NCBI RefSeq assembly: GCF_900103535.1
Contig: NZ_FNHQ01000005.1
Location: forward strand, 1-64,000
Length of the DNA: 64,000 nucleotides
Reading direction: 5' to 3'
From: Megasphaera paucivorans
Lineage (GTDB): Bacteria; Bacillota; Negativicutes; Veillonellales; Megasphaeraceae
This document shows positions 25,915 through 36,515 of this stretch, piece by piece. The translations under genes were made by a program, and so were the position numbers. Under the pieces are notes generated by a model. That model worked only from the letters and a program-made list of their open reading frames with translations, searched no databases and was not told the DNA's origin. Every line of letters begins with the position of its first letter. Position 1 is the stretch's first letter.

Positions 25915-27324
25915 TTACATCTTGAATTGGAAATAGGCAGCGGCATTGTTGAAACAAATATTTTGCACCAGTTGTCCTAAAAATTCCATATCCGCGGGAT
26001 ATTCTCCGTTTTCTACCAGATTGCCGATCCAGTTGCAAAGAATACGGCGGTAATATTCATGCCGTGCATAAGACAAAAAGGAGCGGGAATCCGTCAGCAT
26101 CCCCAGTATATTTCCGAACACGGAAAGATTGGCAATACTGGTCATCTGGTCGATCATGCCCTGCTTGGTATCGTTGAACCACCAGGGAGCTCCCTGCTGG
26201 ATTTTGCCGCAAGCTTCCGTTCCTTGGAAAGAGCCGATAATAGTCCCGATCATTGTATTATCGGCCGGTGTGCCGGAGTACAATACCGTTCTCGGCAAAA
26301 TGCCCCGTTCATTCAAATGATCCAGGAACGCCACCAAGCCCTTGCCGCAATTTCCTTCTGCGATGCAGTCAAACCCCGTGTCAGGTCCTAACTTTTTAAA
26401 CATCTGTGTGTTATTATCTCTAAGCGTCGCATAATGGATCTGCATGACCCAGCCGCGTTTTGCATATTCACCGGCCAAATACGTAAGCAGTGCCGTTTTA
26501 TAGGCTTCCATTTCTTCTATGGAAACCGATTCGTGCCGCAGTGCCTTGTCTACGATAGCATCCAATGTTTTTTCATCTGCTTCCCGGCAGAATACATATT
26601 CCAAGGCATGATCCGTTGCCCGGCAGCCCATGGTTTCAAAGAAAGCAATCCGGTTTCCCATGGCGGTGCGGATATCCTGCATCGTCCAAATAGATACGCC
26701 TGCCGCCTGTCCCAATACAGCCATGTACTCCGCAAACCCGGGTTTATCTATATTAAGTGCTTTATCCGGCCGCATCGCGGGGTATACCTTGGCACTGCAG
26801 GACTGTTCCTCCTGCAGTTTTTTATGCCATTTTAAATCATCTGCCGGATCATCGGTCGTACAAATAACTTTTACATTGGATTTTTTGATAAGGCCTTGTA
26901 CGCCCATATCCGGCTGTTTTAACTTTTCGTTGCAGAAATCAAAGATTTGTTGTGCTGTTTTTTCACTAAGTGGTGTGGTACAGCCAAAATACCGCTGTAA
27001 TTCCAAATGGCTCCAATGATACAGCGGATTTCCGACCGCTTTTGAAAGAGCTTTCGCATATTCTACAAATTTTTCTAAATCGCTGGATGCTTCACCGGTG
27101 ATTTTTTCTTCCGGTGTTCCATTGGAACGAATCAAACGCCACTTGTAATGATCACCGCCAAGCCATGCTTCCGTAATACTTCTGAACATGTGGTCCTCTG
27201 CTATTTCCTGCGGAGAAATATGACAATGGTAGTCAATTATCGGCATATCTTCGGCATAATCATGAAATAATCGTTTTGCTGTTTCCGTTTCCAATAAAAA
27301 ATCTTCATCCATAAATTTTTTCAT
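25915..27324 (-). CDS. uxaC: Glucuronate/galacturonate isomerase
   Basis: Converts glucuronate to fructuronate and galacturonate to tagaturonate. The 469-residue amidohydrolase-fold enzyme has the N-terminal IIDYHCHISPQEIAED, the mid-section CTTDDPADDLKWH, and the C-terminal LTDSRSFLSYARHEYYRRI. The start at 27324 has GGAG 9 bases upstream; the in-frame ATG at 27339 does not. First gene of the uxaC-uxaB-uxaA-GPH-HIT operon, divergent from a LacI regulator. Confidence 0.96.
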   Translation of the reverse strand: MKKFMDEDFLLETETAKRLFHDYAEDMPIIDYHCHISPQEIAEDHMFRSITEAWLGGDHYKWRLIRSNGTPEEKITGEASSDLEKFVEYAKALSKAVGNPLYHWSHLELQRYFGCTTPLSEKTAQQIFDFCNEKLKQPDMGVQGLIKKSNVKVICTTDDPADDLKWHKKLQEEQSCSAKVYPAMRPDKALNIDKPGFAEYMAVLGQAAGVSIWTMQDIRTAMGNRIAFFETMGCRATDHALEYVFCREADEKTLDAIVDKALRHESVSIEEMEAYKTALLTYLAGEYAKRGWVMQIHYATLRDNNTQMFKKLGPDTGFDCIAEGNCGKGLVAFLDHLNERGILPRTVLYSGTPADNTMIGTIIGSFQGTEACGKIQQGAPWWFNDTKQGMIDQMTSIANLSVFGNILGMLTDSRSFLSYARHEYYRRILCNWIGNLVENGEYPADMEFLGQLVQNICFNNAAAYFQFKM

Positions 27325-27375
27325 TCTATTCGTCTCCATTCATTTTTTTATCTCTGAATTTTATCTCGGTTATAA

Positions 27376-27389
27376 TGTAACCGCTTACA
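27376..27389. promoter_or_regulatory. LacI-family operator (cre-like) upstream of uxaC
   Basis: TGTAACCGCTTACA is a 14-bp near-perfect palindrome with central CG that fits both the general LacI-family operator form and the CcpA cre consensus TGWNANCGNTNWCA. It lies just downstream of the uxaC promoter, suited to repression by the adjacent LacI protein or by catabolite control. Confidence 0.65.
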
Positions 27390-27401
27390 TTTATTAATGA
27401 T

Positions 27402-27430
27402 AATGTATCATTCGTTTCCTGATTAGTCAA
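27402..27430 (-). promoter_or_regulatory. Promoter of the uxaC operon
   Basis: Minus strand: -35 TTGACT at 27430-27425, 17-base spacer, -10 TACATT at 27407-27402. The start near 27395 falls just ahead of the cre-like operator. Confidence 0.6.
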
Positions 27431-27499
27431 TATGATTATGACAAATCGGCATGAAAACGTGAAAAATAGCACACACATATATCATATTCACATAATACA

Positions 27500-27528
27500 T
27501 TGCAAATCTTCGGCAAACCCCCTACTAT
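27500..27528 (+). promoter_or_regulatory. Promoter of the LacI-family regulator
   Basis: Plus strand: -35 TTGCAA at 27500-27505, 17-base spacer, -10 TACTAT at 27523-27528. Downstream, at 27586-27595, the palindrome TATACGTATA has a central CG and could be an autoregulatory site. Confidence 0.55.
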
Positions 27529-27617
27529 TATCCATGAGGGCTTCTCTCTTTCCATGTTCCGCAAATCATGTTATTATATGTAGTTATACGTATAGTAACA
27601 ATATAAAGAGGAAAATC

Positions 27618-28616
27618 ATGACTATTTACGATATAGCAAAAAAATGCAATGTATCGATCGCTACGGTTTCACGTGTATTGAACGGCAGCGATCGCGTAAG
27701 CGAAAAAACGAGAGCCAAAGTACTGGCTGCCATGAAAGAGCAAGATTACGCTCCCAACCCATTTGCCAGAGGCTTGGGGCTGGATTCTATGAAAATGGTC
27801 GGAGTCCTCTGCTCGGACGTAGCCGACGCATTTTATGCCAAAGCCGTATCGCTCATCGAAAACGCCCTGCAAAAACATAATTTTGATGTGATGTTATCGT
27901 GTACGGGGGAATGTAACGGCAAAGATATCAAGGCCCTCCGTTACCTGATGCAAAAACATGTGGATGCCGTCATTATCATCGGGACTCCCTTTGCCGTGCA
28001 AGGCAATGTCGCTGCAATAAAAAAAATAGCGGAACAGATTCCCCTCGTCACGATCAATAACAATTATAAACTTCAGGGAACCTACAGCATCGTCTGCGAT
28101 GAACAAACAGGCATGCGAAATGCCGTATATGCCCTGGCTAACAAAGGCTGCCGCTCTATTCTGTATCTGTATGACTCTCTTACCTACAGCGGACAGCACA
28201 AATTAACCGGGTATAAGCAAGGTGTTCTCGAGCTCGGACTGGACGCCCAGCCTGCCTTGATACAAAAAACACCGCGTACCTTCGAAGCGGTAGAAAGCAT
28301 GATCCATATGCTCCTGAAACAGAAGGTACCGTTTGACGCCATTCTCACTTCCGAAGATATCCTGGCAGTTGCCGCACAGCGGATCGCACGAAGAAATAAT
28401 CGCTGCGTCCCCGTCATCGGCTGCAATAATTCAATCATTGCCGAATGTGCGACTCCGACGCTTACCAGTTTAGATAACCAGCTGGATTGTCTTTGTGAAA
28501 CGGCGATCAAAACGGTCATCCATCTCATGCAAAGCAATGCTCCGGCACTTCCCAGCAAAACCGTATTCGACGCCAAATTGATCGAACGGGAAAGTTTTCA
28601 AATTCATCCCCAATAA
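27618..28616 (+). CDS. LacI-family transcriptional regulator of the uxa operon
   Basis: A 332-residue repressor. The start is the ATG at 27618, since MTIYDIAKKCNVSIATVSRVLNG is the standard LacI helix-turn-helix; AGAGG lies upstream. Hinge helix and sugar-binding domain follow (MVGVLCSDVADAFYAK). Divergent from uxaC, so it probably controls the uxa operon in response to a hexuronate or ketodeoxygluconate; the ligand is inferred from position only. Confidence 0.9.
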   Translation: MTIYDIAKKCNVSIATVSRVLNGSDRVSEKTRAKVLAAMKEQDYAPNPFARGLGLDSMKMVGVLCSDVADAFYAKAVSLIENALQKHNFDVMLSCTGECNGKDIKALRYLMQKHVDAVIIIGTPFAVQGNVAAIKKIAEQIPLVTINNNYKLQGTYSIVCDEQTGMRNAVYALANKGCRSILYLYDSLTYSGQHKLTGYKQGVLELGLDAQPALIQKTPRTFEAVESMIHMLLKQKVPFDAILTSEDILAVAAQRIARRNNRCVPVIGCNNSIIAECATPTLTSLDNQLDCLCETAIKTVIHLMQSNAPALPSKTVFDAKLIERESFQIHPQ

Positions 28617-28625
28617 TAAAACTAT

Positions 28626-28678
28626 GCCAAACACCAACAGGAGGTATCCGCTGCGGATACCTCCTGTTGGTGTTTGGC
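28626..28678. terminator. 25-bp perfect hairpin between convergent genes
   Basis: Arms 28626-28650 and 28654-28678 pair perfectly over 25 bp with a 3-base loop. It starts 10 bases past the LacI stop and lies 70 bases past the end of the opposite phosphodiesterase gene. Neither side has a strong T-tract, though the minus strand has TTTTATTATT further on. Probably a bidirectional terminator or transcript-end protector. Confidence 0.65.
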
Positions 28679-28748
28679 GTGGAAGCAGGGTGCGCACTAC
28701 CTGCTTTTTTTGCTTATATATACGAATGCCGAGAATACAGGACAGCCA

Positions 28749-29861
28749 TTAACCATCCTCGAGAATCGCCCGCACGATATCGGCAGTATAAGTATAATAT
28801 GCGGCATTTCTCCTGGCATTAACAGCGATCAGCGGGATGTCTCTTTCATACAGGGAGCCGTGGGTACGGCTATGTATATACATTTCCGATGCCTCTCCGT
28901 CCAGTTCGGCAAAAACAGCGTCTTCACTGCAGAAAGCAAGGATGTCGCCTATACCGTGGACAGGAAGATGATATGCACCGGCGGCGGTCGCTGCATCATA
29001 GGCTGCATCAATATAGTCACACTGTTTCATATACTCCAGCACGGCGGGAATATGTGCCTCCTCCCATACGTACACATATGCAGCTCCGCCCTCCTGATGC
29101 GGGTGATTTTCTATATATCGGTCCTTTAATGGCAGCAGGCAAAATGTTTTATACCCTGCTGCGGCCAGCTTCTTCTGCAGATCGATGCATCTGCTTTTGG
29201 GATTCATGCCATGATCCGCGGTAATATATATTTCCCGGCCCGGATCCACCTCATATAGTTTGCCGATCCATCGGTCTATGCACTGCATAACCGCATGCGC
29301 TTCTTTCGAATCCGGCGCATAGTGATGCATCATATAATCATTGGTCGTACAATATATAAAATCAGGATCCTCGATAGTCAATACCTGATAACACGCCTTG
29401 AAAATCCACTCATACGTTTCCAGCGAAGCAACCTGCGGCGGAGCCTCCAATTGCAGCCGCTCCCACACGGCCGCCTCCGGTCGTTGAAGATTGATGCCTA
29501 TATCGGCCTGCCTGCCGAATACATCTAACACCTTGCCTTTTACCGTAAGCAGTGCCGTACGTTTCCCCCGCCGTCTGTAAACATCGATAACCGATTCCGT
29601 CTTCATCGCCTGCGAAGTCTCGATACATCCTTCCTTGCCAGTCTGCCTGTCATAATAATAATTTCCTAAAACACCATGCTCATCGGGAAATTTCCCAGAA
29701 AGAATACTGGCATGATTTACATTGGTAACAGAAGGCATCGCCGCCTTCACGGTTGAATAAAAGCCGGCTTTTCCCATCTTGTACAAATGAGGTGTATAGT
29801 CTTTGGAAATATACGCTGCCGCGCATCCATCAATAACAATGAGTATTGTTTTTTCTGACAT
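28749..29861 (-). CDS. Alkaline-phosphatase-superfamily hydrolase, phosphonoacetate hydrolase (PhnA)-like
   Basis: A 370-residue protein of the alkaline phosphatase/nucleotide pyrophosphatase superfamily. The N-terminal ILIVIDGCAAAY gives the first metal Asp; MPSVTNVNHASILSG places the Thr nucleophile; TNDYMMHHYAPDS and TADHGMN supply further metal ligands. The layout resembles PhnA, which splits phosphonoacetate to acetate and phosphate. No phosphonate transporter is adjacent, so substrate is uncertain. Start at 29861 after GGAGGGG. A divergent LysR gene is next to it, as for PhnA of Pseudomonas. Confidence 0.75.
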   Translation of the reverse strand: MSEKTILIVIDGCAAAYISKDYTPHLYKMGKAGFYSTVKAAMPSVTNVNHASILSGKFPDEHGVLGNYYYDRQTGKEGCIETSQAMKTESVIDVYRRRGKRTALLTVKGKVLDVFGRQADIGINLQRPEAAVWERLQLEAPPQVASLETYEWIFKACYQVLTIEDPDFIYCTTNDYMMHHYAPDSKEAHAVMQCIDRWIGKLYEVDPGREIYITADHGMNPKSRCIDLQKKLAAAGYKTFCLLPLKDRYIENHPHQEGGAAYVYVWEEAHIPAVLEYMKQCDYIDAAYDAATAAGAYHLPVHGIGDILAFCSEDAVFAELDGEASEMYIHSRTHGSLYERDIPLIAVNARRNAAYYTYTADIVRAILEDG

Positions 29862-29999
29862 GCTATCCCCTCCTTTTTTATACACGGTCTTGTTTTTATA
29901 GGTGTTGCTATGTTAATTTTACATATAGAAAAAACAATTGTAAAACAAATATTTTATGTATATCATATAGAATTATTTTATATATCAGGAGGGATATAT

Positions 30000-30890
30000 A
30001 TGAATGCTGCCGGAATAGAAGCCTTTCTGGCTATTATGCAAGTTCACAGTTTGAATAAAGCGGCGGAACGGTTGAATGTAACGCAGGCGACCGTCAGTTA
30101 CCGTCTGAAAATGCTCGAGGAGGAAATGGGCGGAACACTGATCGCACGCAGCAAAGGAACGCATACCATAGAATTAACTCCGTTTGGGGAGAATTTTGCT
30201 GTCATTGCCGAACGCTGGCGCATATTAAAACAAGATACAGAAGTACTGCAAGCTGTCGGACCGCAATTACGACTGACCATCGGCGGCTCCAACAGCCTAA
30301 ATACCTATGTATTGTCGCCGCTGTACACCGCCTTGATGCAGCATGTTCCCCGCCTGTCGCTCCGCTTTCGCACACAGCATTCCACGGAACTGTACGATAC
30401 CTTGGAACGCCGGGAAATAGACGTTGCCTTTGTAAAAATGAAAAAAAATCTGCCGAATATCACGGTCGAACCGTTTTTTGTCGATACAATGGTCTTGATC
30501 CGATATGCCGCACCGGAAAATAAAGCATCCGATATACTAGACCCCGCCTCGCTGCAACGGAAAGATGAAATGTATATGAATTGGGGCCCTGCCTATGAAG
30601 CCTGGCACAATACGTGGTGGGATCCGTTGGATCATACCTATATTCCCGTAGATACGGCCGGACTGATTTACTCTCTGCTATGCAATGCCAAGCAATGGGC
30701 TGTCGTGCCGCAATCGACAGCCCGTGCCTTTGTTAAATCAGGCCGTTTTGTCATACAGAAATTATCCGATCCTCCGCCGGCAAGAATTTGCTATAAAGCG
30801 ACCCATATCCATCTCTCCGCTGCAACACGCAGTGCACTGGAAATTCTGAATCACTATATGGAGCGGATAAAAGAACCGCTGTCCCAGTGA
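30000..30890 (+). CDS. LysR-family transcriptional regulator
   Basis: A 296-residue LysR protein: N-terminal winged helix (MNAAGIEAFLAIMQVHSLNK, AAERLNVTQATVSYRLKMLE) and a periplasmic-binding-like effector domain from about 88. The start at 30000 has AGGAGGG 9 bases upstream. Divergent from the PhnA-like hydrolase across an AT-rich 138-base gap, and so its likely activator; effector unknown. Confidence 0.88.
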   Translation: MNAAGIEAFLAIMQVHSLNKAAERLNVTQATVSYRLKMLEEEMGGTLIARSKGTHTIELTPFGENFAVIAERWRILKQDTEVLQAVGPQLRLTIGGSNSLNTYVLSPLYTALMQHVPRLSLRFRTQHSTELYDTLERREIDVAFVKMKKNLPNITVEPFFVDTMVLIRYAAPENKASDILDPASLQRKDEMYMNWGPAYEAWHNTWWDPLDHTYIPVDTAGLIYSLLCNAKQWAVVPQSTARAFVKSGRFVIQKLSDPPPARICYKATHIHLSAATRSALEILNHYMERIKEPLSQ

Positions 30891-30909
30891 TACCATTTTA
30901 ACGCAAAAA

Positions 30910-30963
30910 CAGGGACTACCTACACATCGGCTAATTGTCCGCGTGTAGGTAGTCCCTGCTTTT
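30910..30963. terminator. Bidirectional terminator between lysR and gpmI
   Basis: A perfect 16-bp stem (30910-30925 with 30943-30958, 17-base loop). T residues follow on both strands: CTTTT on the plus strand after lysR, TTTTTGCG on the minus strand after gpmI. Confidence 0.8.
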
Positions 30964-30972
30964 CAGTTTCTT

Positions 30973-32502
30973 TTATTTTGTTATCAGTAAATTTTTACCG
31001 GTCATTTCCTCCGGTTGTTCCATTCCTGCCAGATGCAGCAAGGTAGGCGCTACGTCTGCCAGAATTCCATTTTCCAGTGTATCCGCTTGATGCTGTCCGC
31101 TCACGAGAATACATGGCACGGGGTTTGTCGTATGTGCCGTATAGGGAGATCCGCTTTCCGGATCGACCATTTTTTCAGCGTTGCCGTGATCCGCAATGAT
31201 CAGGATTTGTCCCCCTATCGGAAGCATGGCATCGACAATGCGTCCCACGCAGGCATCTACTGTTTCCACTGCTTTGACTGCCGCGGCAAATACGCCTGTA
31301 TGGCCTACCATATCGACATTGGCAAAGTTAAGCATGATCATATCATAGGTACCTGTTTCGACAGACGCAATAACCTTGTCGGTAACAATAGAGGCATTCA
31401 TTTCCGGCTGCAGATCATACGTCGCCACCTTGGGAGAGGGCACCAGAATACGGTCTTCTCCCGGAAAAGGTGTTTCTACGCCGCCATTGAAAAAGTATGT
31501 TACATGCGCATATTTTTCAGTTTCTGCAATACGCAGCTGTTTTTTGCCGGCAGCACTCAGCACGTCTCCCAGCGTATGCGTGAGTTCTTCTTTTTCATAT
31601 ATGACATGCGCCGGAAGCCCTTCCTCATACAGGGTCATCGTGGCATAATATATTGCCAGTTTTTTAGGACGAGAAAATCCTTGAAAATCCACTGCAGTAA
31701 AAGCTTCACTTAGCTGCCGCGCACGATCGGGACGGAAATTGAAAAATATCACACTGTCTCCCTCTTCGACCGGATGTTTGTGAATGACCGTCGGAATAAC
31801 AAATTCATCCGACACATCGGCAGCATAGGATTGCTGCAGCACCGTCTGCGCATCGGAGGCTTCCGGACCCTCTCCTAACGCAACGGCGGCATACGCTTTT
31901 TCTACCCGTTCCCACCGCTTATCGCGATCCATCGCATAATATCGTCCGCTGACCGTAGCGATTTCGCCGACTCCTATGTCTTTGCACTTCTCTTCAAGTT
32001 CCGCCAGATACGCACCGGCACTGCGCGGCAACACGTCTCTTCCATCCAGGAATGCGTGGATATAGACCTTGGAAAGGCCATATCGTTTGGCCATTTCCAG
32101 CAGCGCATATACATGTGCCTGACTGCTGTGCACACCGCCTGGGGAAACCAATCCCATAATATGCAGCGCTTTATTATTCCGAACAGCTTGCTGCATCGCT
32201 TCTATGAGAACCGGTTTTTGAAAAAAAGTACCTTCTTTTATATCCCTTGTAATGCGTGTCAATTCCTGATACACTACACGCCCGGAACCAATATTTAAAT
32301 GACCGACTTCAGAATTGCCGATCTGTCCCTCCGGCAGCCCCACGGCCTCACCGGAAGCCTCCAGCTGTGCATGCGGATAGGTCTGTACGAGCTTAGGCAG
32401 TACCTGCAGATCGGCTTGTGCTACGGCATTGCCGTCCCGCAGGGAACTGCAGCCAAAGCCATCCATAATAATTAACATAATCGGTTTTTTCGCTGATGTC
32501 AT
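30973..32502 (-). CDS. gpmI: 2,3-bisphosphoglycerate-independent phosphoglycerate mutase
   Basis: Interconverts 3- and 2-phosphoglycerate with two Mn ions. The 509 residues have the metal motif IIMDGFGCSS near the start, the catalytic serine in QIGNSEVGHLNIGSGR, and the second metal cluster in IIADHGNAEKM and YTAHTTNPVP. It lies 17 bases downstream of gap paralogue 3, forming a two-gene unit for lower glycolysis. Confidence 0.97.
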   Translation of the reverse strand: MTSAKKPIMLIIMDGFGCSSLRDGNAVAQADLQVLPKLVQTYPHAQLEASGEAVGLPEGQIGNSEVGHLNIGSGRVVYQELTRITRDIKEGTFFQKPVLIEAMQQAVRNNKALHIMGLVSPGGVHSSQAHVYALLEMAKRYGLSKVYIHAFLDGRDVLPRSAGAYLAELEEKCKDIGVGEIATVSGRYYAMDRDKRWERVEKAYAAVALGEGPEASDAQTVLQQSYAADVSDEFVIPTVIHKHPVEEGDSVIFFNFRPDRARQLSEAFTAVDFQGFSRPKKLAIYYATMTLYEEGLPAHVIYEKEELTHTLGDVLSAAGKKQLRIAETEKYAHVTYFFNGGVETPFPGEDRILVPSPKVATYDLQPEMNASIVTDKVIASVETGTYDMIMLNFANVDMVGHTGVFAAAVKAVETVDACVGRIVDAMLPIGGQILIIADHGNAEKMVDPESGSPYTAHTTNPVPCILVSGQHQADTLENGILADVAPTLLHLAGMEQPEEMTGKNLLITK

Positions 32503-32519
32503 TCGTTCATTCTCCTTTG

Positions 32520-33605
<1,086 letters not shown>

Positions 33606-33620
33606 TTACTTCTTATGGAT

Positions 33621-33649
33621 ATTATGGCACATTAAGAGAAATAATACAA
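33621..33649 (-). promoter_or_regulatory. Promoter of gap paralogue 3-gpmI
   Basis: Minus strand: -35 TTGTAT at 33649-33644, 17-base spacer, -10 CATAAT at 33626-33621. The gap paralogue 4 promoter has the same -10 and spacing. Confidence 0.6.
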
Positions 33650-33718
33650 TTTTATCCCCTGCAGCCGCAGCAAAAGAATCGGTTCGCACAAAAAAGATTC
33701 CGGCTTTTGTCAAAAAGA

Positions 33719-33753
33719 AAAAAGCAAAAAGCGGCGAAGTTTCCCTCGCCGCT
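33719..33753 (-). terminator. Terminator of gap paralogue 4
   Basis: A perfect 8-bp GC-rich stem (33730-33737 with 33746-33753) and a T-rich tail on the minus strand (CTTTTTGCTTTTTTC), 16 bases past the stop codon. Confidence 0.8.
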
Positions 33754-33769
33754 CCCATCTGCGTATATA

Positions 33770-34897
<1,128 letters not shown>

Positions 34898-34922
34898 TTA
34901 ATTTCATCGTTCTTACAATGCC

Positions 34923-34951
34923 ATTATGCCACTCTGGGTAGTTTAATGCAA
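34923..34951 (-). promoter_or_regulatory. Promoter of gap paralogue 4
   Basis: Minus strand: -35 TTGCAT at 34951-34946, 17-base spacer, -10 CATAAT at 34928-34923, about 68 bases before the start codon. Confidence 0.65.
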
Positions 34952-34956
34952 TGCCA

Positions 34957-34974
34957 TGGACAAATGTTGTCCCA
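34957..34974 (-). promoter_or_regulatory. CggR-like box upstream of the gap paralogue 4 promoter
   Basis: Minus strand: GGGAC at 34973-34969, 6 bases, TGTC at 34962-34959, matching the Bacillus CggR half-operator CGGGAC-N6-TGTC except for the first C. The core is also a palindrome (GGACAA-CAT-TTGTCC). It lies just upstream of the -35, a place more usual for activation than for roadblock repression. Confidence 0.45.
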
Positions 34975-34992
34975 ATAAATAAATAGAAAAAT

Positions 34993-35028
34993 TGAAAAAA
35001 AAACAGGCCTTATTGCAGACCTGTTTTT
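34993..35028 (-). terminator. Terminator overlapping the end of the ydcF-like gene
   Basis: A 9-bp stem (34999-35007 with 35020-35028) with T residues after it on the minus strand. The stop codon of the ydcF-like gene lies within the loop, so gene and terminator overlap. Confidence 0.7.
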
Positions 35029-35765
35029 GCGGCAGCGATGCCTACATATTCTTTTATAGCCAAACACGAAGTATATAACGTAAACGAATTCGGGATAACG
35101 GAAAACGCCGACCAATGATATGGCTCATCTGTATAATAATCGCAGGGATACGGAGTAATATCCATGCCCGCCCGTTTAAAAAACACAACAGACCGCGGCA
35201 TATGAAATGCACTGGTGATCACAATAGGATGCTTCCATCCTTGTTCTGTGCAGATGTCTTTGGAAAACCGGGCATTTTCCGCAGTATTGCGACTCTGATT
35301 ATCCAGAAAGATCCTATCCTCCGCCACCCCCAGGGAAAGAAGCATGCGCTTATCGATTTCCGCTTCGCCGGCATCATAGGAAAAAACCGCGCCGCCCGAA
35401 AGCAATATCGGCAGATCCAGTTTACGCTGCATCCGCACTGCCGTCAAAAATCGATTAGCCGCCGCCGAGCCTACCTGTCCGGTTCCGTCAAAATCAGGAA
35501 CGCCGGCGCGTGTGCCGCCGCCCAGCAGGATGATGACATCTCCCTGTACGGTGTGCGGCGGTGCATAGCTGTTTTCCAAAGGCTTCATGAGCATATTGGA
35601 AACGGGCTGCACCGACAAAGCATACAACAATACGGTAATCACCAGCAGCGGTTTCCGCCCCGGTGACCGGCGCCAATATAAATATATCGTCAAAAACACC
35701 AAAGCCGCTGCAATGCACCCGATAGGCAGCAACCAGGCATATATCCATTTAATCAGAAAAAGCAT
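35010..35765 (-). CDS. YdcF/ElyC-family (DUF218) envelope protein
   Basis: A 251-residue protein with two N-terminal membrane helices (about 5-30 and 38-58) and a DUF218 domain after about 75: VIILLGGGT, a middle LSGG, NTAENARFS and TSAFHMPRSVVFFKRAG. ElyC and SanA of this family act in envelope integrity and undecaprenyl-linked synthesis. The exact reaction is unknown. AGGAG precedes the ATG; 15 bases after the upstream secreted-protein gene. Confidence 0.82.
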   Translation of the reverse strand: MLFLIKWIYAWLLPIGCIAAALVFLTIYLYWRRSPGRKPLLVITVLLYALSVQPVSNMLMKPLENSYAPPHTVQGDVIILLGGGTRAGVPDFDGTGQVGSAAANRFLTAVRMQRKLDLPILLSGGAVFSYDAGEAEIDKRMLLSLGVAEDRIFLDNQSRNTAENARFSKDICTEQGWKHPIVITSAFHMPRSVVFFKRAGMDITPYPCDYYTDEPYHWSAFSVIPNSFTLYTSCLAIKEYVGIAAAKTGLQ

Positions 35766-35780
35766 GTTCTACTCCTATAG

Positions 35781-36374
35781 TTAATAGTCACGCCGTACGG
35801 TATATTCAAATTCACGATTCACCGTAAGGTTCTGTCCCTTTTGTATCGTGATCCGGCGCAGAGAATATTCATTGCCGTCAAGAACAAAGGCGTTGAAATA
35901 ATCCCAATTGCGGATATACTGAAGTACCTCATTCTCCGGATAGGCATAATACGCCCTGGCCTTGGCAGACACAATAAACAGCATGTATTCCCCAGCCGGA
36001 ACATCGTTGATTTCATAATATCCGGCATTATCTGCCTCTACAAAGAAAATATGGGTTCCTTCCGGCGGCAGGTTCGAGCTGTACCAGAGCCGTTCTTGAA
36101 CATCAGTAATGCTGTTTTTGTTGAAGGTGACAGGAATCAATTCTATTTTAGCCCCCACATCGCCCCGGGGCTTGGCATATTCCTTATCCCGCAGTGCATT
36201 GAGATTCAGTCCGCCCTGAGAAACACCATTATATCCCCGTTCCCGTATAAACTTACTGTACTTCCAGGTAACAACCCCTCGAACACCGCCGGTGTCCGAA
36301 GCCGCCGCTGAAACATACACCGCTCCGCAAACCAATATAACCAAAAATACCCATACCCGCATCATTCGCTTCAT
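35781..36374 (-). CDS. Secreted protein with a carboxypeptidase-regulatory-like fold
   Basis: A 197-residue exported protein: signal peptide MKRMMRVWVFLVILVCGAVY with likely cleavage after VSAAA (about 25), then a Tyr/Arg-rich mature region. GYYEINDVPAGEYMLFIVSAKA looks like a carboxypeptidase regulatory or CNA-B-like beta sandwich. Start at 36374 chosen for the signal peptide. No known function; it precedes the ydcF-like gene in one transcript, suggesting an envelope role. Confidence 0.65.
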   Translation of the reverse strand: MKRMMRVWVFLVILVCGAVYVSAAASDTGGVRGVVTWKYSKFIRERGYNGVSQGGLNLNALRDKEYAKPRGDVGAKIELIPVTFNKNSITDVQERLWYSSNLPPEGTHIFFVEADNAGYYEINDVPAGEYMLFIVSAKARAYYAYPENEVLQYIRNWDYFNAFVLDGNEYSLRRITIQKGQNLTVNREFEYTVRRDY

Positions 36375-36465
36375 GTTATGATCACCCTTTTCTATGCTGT
36401 ATACAATACTCCGCAAATTTTACATATCATCTATAGTATATCGTATATTTTGCTACAGCACCAGC

Positions 36466-36507
36466 ACGAAAAAAGACGGCAGATTTCTGAGAAAAATCCG
36501 CCGTTTT
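36466..36507 (-). terminator. Terminator of the nucleoid-associated protein gene
   Basis: A stem of about 15 bp with two wobble pairs (36472-36486 with about 36493-36507) and a T6 run on the minus strand. Confidence 0.75.
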
Positions 36508-36515
36508 GCCGTATG

